From Cupriavidus sp. IDO (GTDB lineage: Bacteria > Pseudomonadota > Gammaproteobacteria > Burkholderiales > Burkholderiaceae), in assembly GCF_000812465.1 (NCBI RefSeq), contig NZ_JWMA01000009.1, forward strand, positions 1 through 55,270: DNA of 55,270 bases. The letters run 5' to 3'. This document shows, piece by piece, positions 45,178 through 53,264 of the stretch. The notes beneath the pieces were generated by a model, which saw only the letters and a list, made by a program, of their open reading frames with translations, was not told the DNA's origin and ran no database searches. The position numbers and the translations under genes are program-made. The first letter of the stretch is position 1. Every line of letters begins with the position of its first letter.

Positions 45178-46311
45178 ATGGACCCACGCAAGGAATCAAA
45201 TGGCCTCACAAACGAACTCTTCCGCCAGGTGGTGGAGGCAGCGCCCAACGCCATGGTGATGGTGGATCGCGCTGGCCGGATCGTCCTCGTAAACGCGCAG
45301 ACGGAGAAGCTGTTTGGCTATGAGCGCGACGAACTGATCGGGAAGAGCATCGAAGCGCTCGTGCCCGCGCGCTTCCGTGCTGCTCACCCAGGCTACCGCA
45401 GTGCGTTCTATGGGGACCTTAAGAGCCGTCCAATGGGAATTGGCCGCGAGCTTTACGCGCTGCGCAAGGACGGCTCCGAGTTCCCGGTCGAGCTCGGACT
45501 CAATCCGGTCAGAACGCCCGAGGAAGTATTTGTGCTCAGCGCGATTGTCGATATCACGGGGCGGAAGCGTGCGGAGCAGGAGCTGCTTAGAAAGACGGAT
45601 GATCTGGCCCGTTCCAATCACGACCTTGAACAGTTTGCCTACGTGGCCTCTCACGACCTGCAAGAGCCGCTGCGTGCAGTCGCCGGCTCCTTGCAAATGC
45701 TGCAACGCCGATATCAGGGCCAACTGGATCCGCGGGCCGATGAGTATATTGCGCATGCGGTGGATGGCGCCACCCGCATGCAGGCGCTCATCAACGACCT
45801 GCTTACATATTCTCGTGTGGGTCGATCGGTGGATACACGGGAGCCGACTGACTGCGGACAAACACTTGATCAGGCGCTAAGGAGCTTGAGCGTCGTGATT
45901 GAGGAGGCTGGTGCACAGATTGTTCACGCTGCGTTGCCAACGGTGCTCGCGAATCCCACGCAGCTGACGCTGCTGTTTCAGAATCTGGTCGGAAACGCTA
46001 TCAAGTTTCGGCACCAGGGCCGTCCTGTGCGGATCGATGTAGGGGCCAAACATCAGGGCGATTCATGGGTGTTCTGGGTCAGGGACAACGGAATCGGCAT
46101 CGAACCTCAGTATTACGAGCGCATCTTTCTGGTGTTCCAGCGCCTCCATACCCGCGCCGAACATCCCGGCACGGGAATCGGTCTTGCCCTATGCAAGCGA
46201 ATCGTTGAACAGCACGGCGGGCGCATCTGGGTCGAGTCTGCTTCGGATCAGGGCACGACATTCTTCTTTACTCTGCACGCGAAGGTCGACCACGTAAATC
46301 CGTCGCGATAA
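45178..46311 (+). CDS. PAS sensor histidine kinase
   Basis: A 377-residue soluble kinase. The ATG at 45178 is chosen because GGGAGG lies six bases upstream; alternative starts at 45118 and 45160 lack one. One PAS/PAC domain covers about 10-135 ([24 protein letters not shown] within it). The HisKA domain has the phospho-acceptor histidine in [16 protein letters not shown] near residue 160, and the ATPase domain shows [24 protein letters not shown] and [18 protein letters not shown]. The H-box matches phytochrome-like kinases that pair with Rcp1-type receivers, and such a receiver is the next gene. Confidence 0.92.
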   Translation: MDPRKESNGLTNELFRQVVEAAPNAMVMVDRAGRIVLVNAQTEKLFGYERDELIGKSIEALVPARFRAAHPGYRSAFYGDLKSRPMGIGRELYALRKDGSEFPVELGLNPVRTPEEVFVLSAIVDITGRKRAEQELLRKTDDLARSNHDLEQFAYVASHDLQEPLRAVAGSLQMLQRRYQGQLDPRADEYIAHAVDGATRMQALINDLLTYSRVGRSVDTREPTDCGQTLDQALRSLSVVIEEAGAQIVHAALPTVLANPTQLTLLFQNLVGNAIKFRHQGRPVRIDVGAKHQGDSWVFWVRDNGIGIEPQYYERIFLVFQRLHTRAEHPGTGIGLALCKRIVEQHGGRIWVESASDQGTTFFFTLHAKVDHVNPSR

Positions 46312-46327
46312 CGTCCCGAAGGCCACC

Positions 46328-46780
46328 ATGGTTACCAACGCATCCCACGATCTCCTTCATATTCTCCTGGTGGAAGACAGTCCCACTGATGTGATGATGA
46401 CACGTGAGGCTCTTGAGTATTACAAGGTGCTGAATCCCCTGCATGTGGTCGAGGACGGCGTGGAGGCGATGGAATACCTGAGGCGTGAGGGAAAACACGG
46501 CGCCGCTCCCCGGCCCGGACTCATCATTCTCGATCTCAATTTACCGCGCAAGAGCGGGCGGGAAGTGCTCGAGGATGTCAAAAAAGATCCGGCGCTGATG
46601 AATATCCCGGTGGTCGTGCTGACCACCTCCAAATCGGAGGAGGATGTGGCGAGATCATACGGGCTCTATGCCAATTGCTACATCACAAAGCCGGTTGATT
46701 TCACCAAATTCATGGATGTCGTACGAAGCATCAGTGAGTTCTGGTTTGGCATTGTGACGCTGCCGCTTATCCGACCATGA
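46328..46780 (+). CDS. Rcp1-like single-domain response regulator
   Basis: A 150-residue stand-alone receiver. [18 protein letters not shown] opens it, the phospho-aspartate is in [20 protein letters not shown] near residue 67, [11 protein letters not shown] carries the switch threonine, and YITKPVDF has the lysine near 120. It belongs to the Rcp1-like group that takes phosphate from phytochrome-type kinases, as encoded immediately upstream. With no output domain it likely relays phosphate or acts by protein contact. Its stop overlaps the next start as ATGA. Confidence 0.93.
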   Translation: MVTNASHDLLHILLVEDSPTDVMMTREALEYYKVLNPLHVVEDGVEAMEYLRREGKHGAAPRPGLIILDLNLPRKSGREVLEDVKKDPALMNIPVVVLTTSKSEEDVARSYGLYANCYITKPVDFTKFMDVVRSISEFWFGIVTLPLIRP

Positions 46781-48294
46781 GCATATCGAAGGAAATCAGA
46801 ATTCTTCTGGTTGAGGATAGCGCCAGCGATGCGTTCCTGATTGAAACGGCGCTAGGGGATGTGGTGGAGTTCGAGCATCGGATGGTTCGGTCCGAGCGCC
46901 TGTCTGACGGCGTGGCTCGTTCACAATCGATGCGTTTCGATGTCGTGCTTCTGGATCTGGGCCTGCCAGACGCCCAGGGGCTCGACACGGTCAGAACATT
47001 CATTCGGCTTTCGCCGGATGTTCCGGTACTGGTTCTCACGGGTCTGGACGACGCATCGGCTGGCTTGCTGGCCATACAAGAAGGTGCGCAGGACTACCTT
47101 CTGAAAAGAGATATCCATGCGTCGGAGCTGGGCCGCGCAATTCGTTACGCCATCGAGCGACATCGCATCGCGGCGGCGCTCAGAGCGAGTGAGGAGCGAT
47201 TTCAGCTCGCTGTGAGCGGCGCTACCGCGGGATTGTGGGATTGGAATCTGCAGACCGGTGCGATGTATCTTTCGTCCTATTTCAAGGAAACCATGGGCTA
47301 TGAAAACAGCGAACTGCCCAACGACGCGCGAGCGCTTCGGGATGCCATTCATCCGGACGACGCAGACAGGGTATTCACCAGCCTGAAAGCGCACCTGGAG
47401 CATAAGCGCGTCTACGACGTGGAGTATCGAGTTCGAACCAAGTCTCCCGATTTCCGTTGGGTTCAGTCTCGTGGGCAAGCACTGTGGAACGATTCCGATC
47501 AGCCGTATCGCATGGTGGGCTGGATCATGGATATTACAGATCGGAAACGGGCTGATGACGCATTGCGTGAATCGCGCGAAGAACTGCAGCGCCTGTCGGC
47601 GAATATTCAGCACGTACGGGAGGAGGAGAAAAATCGTATTGCACGCGAACTGCACGACGATCTTGGGCAGCAGTTGGCGACACTGAAAGTGGAAGCCGCC
47701 AAAATCGAAGACCATCTTATGGCTGCTGAGACGGCCGCGCCGCTTGCCAACTTGCGCAAAGTCTACTCACTGATCGACCAGGTCATTGGCTCGGTAAGGC
47801 GGATTGCGGCAGGTCTGCGTCCCACGATGCTGGACGACCTTGGCCTGACTCCGGCGGTCAACTGGCTGATCGATGAGTTTTCAGCGAGCCACGACGTACA
47901 AGTGATCCGCCGAATTGACGTCGACAACATTGACTTCAATCACGAGGGCGGCACCGCAGTATTCCGAATTGTCCAGGAAGCACTGACAAACGTCACGCGC
48001 CATTCGGGGGCAACCTCGGTGACGCTCGAAATCGTGCGCGAGGAGATGAATTGCATAGTACGCGTGGTAGACAACGGCAGTGGTTGCACCAGTGACGTGC
48101 GACCCAACGCGAACGCCTTCGGCCTGCTGGGAATGCGGGAGCGTGCGGCCCGCCTGGGCGGCGCCATCCGGATCCAGACCGCACCCAATCAAGGCTTCGC
48201 ATTGACCGTTGCGTTGCCGCTCGCATCCGTCGAAACCAGCGAAGGCGAATGTGCGCAGACAATACCAATGAGTCTGCGCCCGGGGGCAGCGTGA
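46777..48294 (+). CDS. Hybrid REC-PAS-HisKA_3 kinase
   Basis: A 505-residue soluble protein. Residues 1-125 are a receiver domain ([17 protein letters not shown], phospho-aspartate in [14 protein letters not shown] near 58). Residues about 145-265 are a PAS_3/PAC domain ([18 protein letters not shown]). A HisKA_3 dimerisation domain follows with the histidine in [20 protein letters not shown] near residue 293, then a NarX-type ATPase domain ([28 protein letters not shown]). N-terminal receivers on HisKA_3 kinases let another kinase control them. It probably phosphorylates the NarL-type regulator that opens the cluster. Confidence 0.92.
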   Translation: MSISKEIRILLVEDSASDAFLIETALGDVVEFEHRMVRSERLSDGVARSQSMRFDVVLLDLGLPDAQGLDTVRTFIRLSPDVPVLVLTGLDDASAGLLAIQEGAQDYLLKRDIHASELGRAIRYAIERHRIAAALRASEERFQLAVSGATAGLWDWNLQTGAMYLSSYFKETMGYENSELPNDARALRDAIHPDDADRVFTSLKAHLEHKRVYDVEYRVRTKSPDFRWVQSRGQALWNDSDQPYRMVGWIMDITDRKRADDALRESREELQRLSANIQHVREEEKNRIARELHDDLGQQLATLKVEAAKIEDHLMAAETAAPLANLRKVYSLIDQVIGSVRRIAAGLRPTMLDDLGLTPAVNWLIDEFSASHDVQVIRRIDVDNIDFNHEGGTAVFRIVQEALTNVTRHSGATSVTLEIVREEMNCIVRVVDNGSGCTSDVRPNANAFGLLGMRERAARLGGAIRIQTAPNQGFALTVALPLASVETSEGECAQTIPMSLRPGAA

Positions 48295-48512
48295 GTATGG
48301 CCGCAGGTCCACGCCGCCGGCCGGGATCACAACCTCCACTGCATTTGGACCGCCCCGCATGCCGCTGTCCAGCCAACAGATGGCGCCCGGACGTTCATCC
48401 TGTTGCAATCACATTCATCTCGGTTCACCATGGGGCGGGCGTGACGGCGAGGCCAGTCGCCGCCTGCTGACCGCAGACGCGCGGAAATCGAGAGAATTCC
48501 CCATGAACCAGG
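48295..48512. other. Spacer before gene remnant
   Basis: About 220 bases between the hybrid kinase and the sixA remnant. No supported gene or strong regulatory element was seen. Confidence 0.4.
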
Positions 48513-48638
48513 ATGGACTATGAAGACCTGTTTCTCGTTCGGCATGCCAAGTCGAGTCGCGACGATCCATCCGTGCCCGACCGGGAGCGACCCCTGGATG
48601 ATCGCGGTCGGCACGACGCCATGAGGATGGGCAAGCGT
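48513..48638 (+). pseudogene. sixA: Truncated SixA-type histidine phosphatase
   Basis: The first 40 or so codons match the N-terminus of SixA-like phosphohistidine phosphatases: LFLVRHAKSS with the catalytic RHAK and ERPLDDRGRHDAMRMGKR. Similarity ends abruptly at about 48638, where the alpha/beta hydrolase gene begins in another frame. The remaining two-thirds, including the second catalytic histidine region, is missing. It is a deletion or rearrangement scar. Confidence 0.75.
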
Positions 48639-48639
48639 C

Positions 48640-49566
48640 ATGGCAGGCATGGATCGCAAGGGCAATCATTCCCTCACCCGCTGGCTGGCAGGGGTAGCCT
48701 GCCTGGCCATGCTGGTCGGACTCGGCCGGCTCGCATTGTTTGCCGCGATAGAGCGCGAAGCGTTCGAGCCGAAGCCCGCCGGCGCCTTCACGCCCGAGAG
48801 CTTCGGCATACCGTCACGGCAAATTGTCTTCGCCAGTTCGCAACGCAAGCTGCGTGCTTCTTACGTGCAGGCGGCTGACCCGGCCGCGCCGGCTTTGATG
48901 ATTTGCCACGGCGACGAAGAAAACCTCTCGGACTGGGCCATCGTGCAGGCTCTGCTCTACCACGAGGGCATATCCTCCTTCGTGTTCGACTACAGCGGCT
49001 ATGGCGCCAGCAGCGGCCGGCCCAACGTGAACAACCTGCACCAGGATGGCCTGGAAGCCTACCGCCGCTTTGTCGCGGACACGCCGCTGGCGGCGCGGCG
49101 CTACGTCCTCGGTTACTCCCTCGGTTCGGGGGTGCTGCTTGATATCGTCAACTCCCTGTCCCCGGCGCCGTCCGGCGTCGTGATCGCCGCCGGATTCGCC
49201 ACGGCGCACGCCGCGGCGGTTGCCACTGGCATCGTGCCGTCCTGGCTTGCACCTCTGCTGCCCGAACCCTGGGACAACGAAGCCCAGGTGCGCAAGCTCA
49301 CGCTGCCGCTACTGCTAACGCACAGCCGTTCCGACAAACTCATCCCCTTCGCCAACTCAGAGCGGCTTGCCGGCGCCGCTGCGGGGCCGCATCGCCTGGT
49401 CGCCTACAGTGGCCTGGTTCACAACGCCGCGATCGAAGGCGACCAGGCAGCCCGCTTCTGGGCCCCGATCACGGCCTACTTGCGCAGCGGACAGCTCGAT
49501 CCAGCCGAGGCCGGCCCGACAGGCATGACCGACGTGGACGGCGAGAAGCGTAGCGAGCGCAGGTGA
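48640..49566 (+). CDS. Membrane-anchored alpha/beta hydrolase
   Basis: A 308-residue hydrolase of the BEM46/ABHD13-like group. Residues about 12-35 form a membrane anchor. The fold shows ALMICHGDEENLSDW in the oxyanion region, FDYSGYGASSGRP, the nucleophile elbow GYSLGSGV near residue 168, an acid in HSRSDKLIPFAN near 232, and the histidine in YSGLVHNAAIEG near 268. Substrate unknown; an esterase, lipase or peptidase is possible. The start lies exactly at the end of the sixA remnant, and no clear ribosome binding site precedes it, so the gene may have lost its promoter or start further in. Confidence 0.85.
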   Translation: MAGMDRKGNHSLTRWLAGVACLAMLVGLGRLALFAAIEREAFEPKPAGAFTPESFGIPSRQIVFASSQRKLRASYVQAADPAAPALMICHGDEENLSDWAIVQALLYHEGISSFVFDYSGYGASSGRPNVNNLHQDGLEAYRRFVADTPLAARRYVLGYSLGSGVLLDIVNSLSPAPSGVVIAAGFATAHAAAVATGIVPSWLAPLLPEPWDNEAQVRKLTLPLLLTHSRSDKLIPFANSERLAGAAAGPHRLVAYSGLVHNAAIEGDQAARFWAPITAYLRSGQLDPAEAGPTGMTDVDGEKRSERR

Positions 49567-49598
49567 TAGCCGGCGGAACGGGTGCCGGGCTGTTGCTG

Positions 49599-49896
49599 GC
49601 GGGAACCGTTAAACCTCATGATGGGCTGCGGCTCGCAAGTCGGCCGGGCCATGCTTGACGACCGGCGCATCGACGCGATTTCGTTTCCGGTTCGGCCGCC
49701 ACCGGCACTCGTGTAGCACAGGCTGCAGCGCAGCGGCTGGCCAAGGTCCGGTTCGCGATGGGCTGCAAGAACCGGATGGCGGTGCTCGATGACGCCGACC
49801 TGGAAGTCGCAGTCGAATGCGCGGTGCGGAGTGCATTCTTCTCCACAGGGCAACGCTGCACGGCCTCGAGCCGGCACATCGTGGAGGAAGGCAACG
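49599..49896 (+). pseudogene. Frameshifted aldehyde dehydrogenase fragment
   Basis: Translation across frames recovers a central aldehyde dehydrogenase stretch. AGTV, then NLMMGCGSQVGRAMLDDRRI, then after a further shift GSAATGTRVAQAAAQRLAKV, MGCKNRMAVLDDADLEVAVE and FFSTGQRCTASSRHIV with the catalytic cysteine. At least two single-base frameshifts are needed (one near 49611, one near 49685), and both ends are missing. The pattern recalls alpha-ketoglutaric semialdehyde dehydrogenases. It is non-functional debris. Confidence 0.8.
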
Positions 49897-50094
49897 CGGT
49901 CCCCTCGCGGACCGCGCACCTCGATGCGATACGCAGTGGCCTACCAGGCGCCGCCGATGACCCATCGTCGATCCAGTAGCAACACGCATGGCATAAATGA
50001 AAATTTATGATCAATAGAAGAATGTTTAATTGTCATTAATGTGTTGCCGGGCTTAGGCTTCTCTCAAGTTCACCTGACCGCCTGGGCATCCGAA
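49897..50094. promoter_or_regulatory. AT-rich probable promoter region
   Basis: The stretch around 49990-50040 is markedly AT-rich against its surroundings and precedes the LRAT-type gene. TTGTCA at 50031 with TTAGGC 17 bases later could be a sigma-70 promoter, giving a transcript start just before the ATG at 50095. The -10 match is poor. Confidence 0.35.
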
Positions 50095-50604
50095 ATGGAC
50101 CAGCCAACCCGCGACCAAGGTCGCACCGCCAACACAGTCCTGACGCACCGCGCTCTCGATGCCGGCACAGAACCGCCGCTTGGTGCGCATCTCCTTACCC
50201 CGCGCAACGGCTACAGCCACCATGGCATCTATGTGGGCGACGGCAAGGTGGTGCACTACGCCGGACTTGCCGGGTCGTTGCGTCGCGGGCCTGTCGAGGA
50301 GGTCAGCATCACGCGGTTCGCTGCCGGATACGAAGTCTTGCTCGTGCCAAGCGCTGATCCGGTGTACGCCAGGCACGAAGCCGTGCGGCGCGCACGCTCT
50401 CGATTAGGCGAGAATCATTACAGGCTGCTGACTAATAACTGCGAACATTTCTGCGCCTGGTGCCTGTATGGGGAAAGCCGTAGCGAACAGGTGCTTGCGT
50501 GCTTCATCGACCCGCGCGCGGCTATTCGGACTGCGCTATGCCTGTTCGCTGCATTCCTTGCGGCGGCATGGCCGATGGGGCGCACTGGACCTTGCGTGAG
50601 CTGA
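50095..50604 (+). CDS. LRAT-domain protein (NlpC/P60 superfamily)
   Basis: A protein of about 169 residues with the lecithin:retinol acyltransferase-type fold. The histidine pair is in YSHHGIYVGDGKVVHYAG near residues 39-56, and the cysteine nucleophile is in NNCEHFCAWCLYG near residue 125. The C-terminus has a hydrophobic helix (about 147-162) that may attach it to the membrane. Bacterial members are thought to be thiol acyltransferases or hydrolases, but few are characterised. Start is uncertain: GTG at 50041 is in frame, but the ATG at 50095 fits the putative promoter. Confidence 0.8.
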   Translation: MDQPTRDQGRTANTVLTHRALDAGTEPPLGAHLLTPRNGYSHHGIYVGDGKVVHYAGLAGSLRRGPVEEVSITRFAAGYEVLLVPSADPVYARHEAVRRARSRLGENHYRLLTNNCEHFCAWCLYGESRSEQVLACFIDPRAAIRTALCLFAAFLAAAWPMGRTGPCVS

Positions 50605-50760
50605 CGATCGATTCTTGCCGGCAGTTGCGGGGCTATCCCTGGCGCGGCGTGCTTTGAGCGCCATTTCAATTCAGAGCGGCAGGAAATTCTCGTCGCCTCA
50701 GCCGCTTGAGTCGCCACAGAGAGAAGGGAAGCACGCTGATGTAATGATGGAGAAGGGACC

Positions 50761-51402
50761 ATGGAGTCGGTCAATCAATTTGTGTGTGTCGTCGATGACG
50801 ATGCAAGCGTCCGGGAAGCGGTAACAAGCCTGCTGCGCGCCCATGGAAAAAGTGTGCTGTCGTTCAACTCGGGGAAGGAGTTTCTGGAATCAATTCAGTG
50901 GGACGCAGTGGCATGCTTGATTCTTGATATGCGCATGCCGGGCATGAGCGGCCTGGAAGTCCAGGAGCAGGTTATTAACAACTCTCATGCTTCGATCGTT
51001 TTCATCACAGGAAGGAATGACGTGCCTTCCACGGTTTTGGCGATGAAGAGCGGGGCCGTTGACTTCCTGGTTAAGCCCATCAGTGGGGATGCTCTACTCC
51101 GAGCAGTCGACACGGCAATTGCCAGGACGCGTTTGCAGCGAGGAAATGCGGCAGAAGCTGCTGCCCTACGAGCGTTGTACGAAGCCCTGACCCCAAGAGA
51201 GAAAGAGCTTCTGCCTTTGCTCGTCGGGGGGTTGTTGAACAAGCAGGCAGCGGACGTACTGGGGATCACTGAGTACACCGTGCAGGTGCATCGTGGTCAC
51301 ATTATGAAGAAGATGCAAGCGGGCTCATTTGCCAAACTCGTCAGGCAGGCAGGCCGGCTGGAGCTTGAGACGTACCTGCCCACCAGGGGCCACAGGCACT
51401 AA
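50761..51402 (+). CDS. FixJ-family response regulator
   Basis: A 213-residue regulator with a receiver domain (CVVDDDASVREAVTSLLRA, phospho-aspartate in CLILDMRMPGMSG near residue 58, lysine in VDFLVKPISG near 106) and a LuxR-type HTH (about 138-200; LTPREKELLPLLVGGLLNKQAADVLGITEYTVQ split motif). It starts with ATG at 50761 after AGAAGGGA. No kinase is adjacent; the sensor kinase at the right end has its own regulator, so this one may be an orphan partner of it or of another kinase. Confidence 0.92.
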   Translation: MESVNQFVCVVDDDASVREAVTSLLRAHGKSVLSFNSGKEFLESIQWDAVACLILDMRMPGMSGLEVQEQVINNSHASIVFITGRNDVPSTVLAMKSGAVDFLVKPISGDALLRAVDTAIARTRLQRGNAAEAAALRALYEALTPREKELLPLLVGGLLNKQAADVLGITEYTVQVHRGHIMKKMQAGSFAKLVRQAGRLELETYLPTRGHRH

Positions 51403-52020
51403 CGGCCTGTCCGTAGTAACACTGTCGTCGAAAGGAGCGAGTGCTCGGGGTGCATTCCATTACCGACCATTCGCCAGGGCTTTGGCATGCACCGCAAGTC
51501 AGCGTACAAGTACCGCTGCGGCGGCGAAGAGCCATAATCACACTCGTTGCGAATGATGTCCCCCGCGACTGGGCCATGGCGCTCCTTCTTGCGGCGGCGC
51601 GCTCATAGACTTGGCTTCCTCCGCGCCACCGGGCATCGCCAGACCTACAAACGGTAGCCCACCGCGCCGGATGGCTTGACCGCTTCACACCCCGGTATAT
51701 CGCGCCATCGGCGGGCCTGTCCCTACTACGTATCCCGGCAGGGCATGGGCATGGCGCTTGCAGCCAGCTCCGCCTAAACCAAGGTATGGCTTGGAGCTAG
51801 CCGATGCGCTAGCAAAAGCCAACGCACGCATAAAGGCGCGCGCGCACCGTCGCACCTATGCTTCGAGCTAGGGAAATCGAGCCCGCTCGACGATCCCGAA
51901 AGCAAGGCGTGCATCGCACCCGGGCCGTGCAGTTCCACAGTCCAAGGCGCGATCCGCAACGCCATATTCTGCTTGCCGGTGAGCTGTGCCGGCGCCATCT
52001 ATCACCGACCCGAGGAAATC
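51403..52020. other. Intergenic region, nothing recognised
   Basis: About 620 bases with no convincing gene. A short dyad GCTAGC-CGATGC-GCTAGC lies near 51798-51815, and GGCCTGTCC occurs at both 51404 and 51715. GAGGAAATC just before 52021 is the ribosome binding site of the next gene. Confidence 0.45.
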
Positions 52021-52344
52021 ATGACCACACGCACCCAACTCCGCCTTGCCAGCGCCGGCCTCATCGGCGCGAGCGTTCTGGCCACCGGCGTGGCCCACGC
52101 TGCCGACCCGCGTACCAGCCCCGGCAGTGCAGACCGGTACGGCTACAACTTCAACGGCAACAGCAAGCGCGACGCCTCCACCGATGGTGCGCGCAGCGGT
52201 CGGACTGACCAAAAATTCGACCCCTTTACCGAGGGCGCCCGCCTGGAAGGGACGTCCCGCCCGTTCGACGGCGAACTGGTCGCCGGCCGTGACCTGGCCG
52301 GCGTACTGAAATCGCCGGCCGGCGACGGCACGGCGAAAGGCTGA
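52021..52344 (+). CDS. Small exported hypothetical protein
   Basis: A 107-residue protein with a signal peptide ending near VAHAADP at residue 29. The mature part is hydrophilic, rich in Gly, Asp and Arg, without cysteines (GYNFNGNSKRDASTDGARSG). GAGGAA just upstream supports the ATG at 52021. No family recognised. It precedes a small membrane protein gene in the same direction. Confidence 0.7.
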   Translation: MTTRTQLRLASAGLIGASVLATGVAHAADPRTSPGSADRYGYNFNGNSKRDASTDGARSGRTDQKFDPFTEGARLEGTSRPFDGELVAGRDLAGVLKSPAGDGTAKG

Positions 52345-52415
52345 TGCCAAGGCTGCCCATCACCGCGTGGGCAGCCCCTGTTTCCTGGCGGCGATTCCGC
52401 CCACGGAGGTCCGTG

Positions 52416-52580
52416 ATGAACAACGTTGCTCTGTTTGATCCGGCGCGCGCCGCTCCCGGCGACTCAAAGCTGCCGTGCCCCGGTAGCCACAGGCTTGTCC
52501 TGTTGACAGCAGCGTGGCTTGGCATGTGTGCCGCCAGTTGCGCGATGGCCGCGGTCGTCGCGTTGTGGGTGCCGCTTTGA
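52416..52580 (+). CDS. Small single-helix membrane protein
   Basis: A 54-residue protein whose ATG at 52416 is preceded by ACGGAGGT at six bases, an unusually strong ribosome binding site. Residues about 29-52 form one hydrophobic helix (LVLLTAAWLGMCAASCAMAA). No family recognised. It converges on the response regulator ending at 52626. Confidence 0.55.
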   Translation: MNNVALFDPARAAPGDSKLPCPGSHRLVLLTAAWLGMCAASCAMAAVVALWVPL

Positions 52581-52625
52581 CGGCGTGCCGGTGCCAGCGA
52601 TAGGCGCGCTGGCTGGAACCGCACC

Positions 52626-53264
52626 TCAGGAGAGCGAGCCGGAGACCACGCCAAGCGCTTCGGCCTTGAGCACGAAGTCCGCCAGCGACCTGGATCCCAT
52701 TTTCTTCATGGCCTGGCCGCGGTGGAGCTTTACTGTGATCTCGCTCAGGTTCATCTCCGCGGCTATCTGCTTGTTCATCAGGCCCCGTACTACCAGCGCC
52801 ATCACTTCGCGCTCGCGCGGGGTCAGGGATTGATAGCGGCGGCGCAGGTCGGCGCAAGACTGGTCGGAGGTACGGCGTGCTTCGTCGCGCGCCAGCGCGC
52901 TGCTGACCGCATCCAGCATATCCTGGTCGCGGAACGGCTTGGCCAGGAAATCGGTGGCACCCGCCTTCATGGCCTTCGCGGTCATGGCGACATCGCCATG
53001 CGCGGTCATGAAGACAATGGGGATGGGCATGCCGCTCGCGGTAATCTGTTCCTGAACCGCCAGGCCACTCTGGCCCTTCAGGCGCACGTCCAGCACCAGG
53101 CAGCTTGGCGCGTCGGCCTGCTTGTGCGCGAGGAATTCCTGCGCCGAGGCGAAAACCTCGACGTGCAGGCCCACAGAACGCAGCAGCATGCTGAGCGCCG
53201 CCCGCATGGAATCGTCGTCATCCACCACGTAGACAACGGGAGCGCCACCTGGCTTATTGCTCAT
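52626..53264 (-). CDS. FixJ-family response regulator
   Basis: A 212-residue regulator with a receiver domain (VYVVDDDDSMRAALSMLLRS, phospho-aspartate in CLVLDVRLKGQSGLA near residue 59, lysine in TDFLAKPFRD near 109) and a LuxR HTH (about 140-200; LTPREREVMALVVRGLMNKQIAAEM split motif). It overlaps the end of the sensor kinase by four bases and is the clear cognate partner. Confidence 0.94.
   Translation of the reverse strand: MSNKPGGAPVVYVVDDDDSMRAALSMLLRSVGLHVEVFASAQEFLAHKQADAPSCLVLDVRLKGQSGLAVQEQITASGMPIPIVFMTAHGDVAMTAKAMKAGATDFLAKPFRDQDMLDAVSSALARDEARRTSDQSCADLRRRYQSLTPREREVMALVVRGLMNKQIAAEMNLSEITVKLHRGQAMKKMGSRSLADFVLKAEALGVVSGSLS

Noticed and set aside
51404..51723. GGCCTGTCC repeated on both sides of a 310-base gap, as a possible attachment or direct repeat
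   Set aside because: Nine bases of identity in GC-rich DNA is weak and the flanks do not match; no gene lies between.
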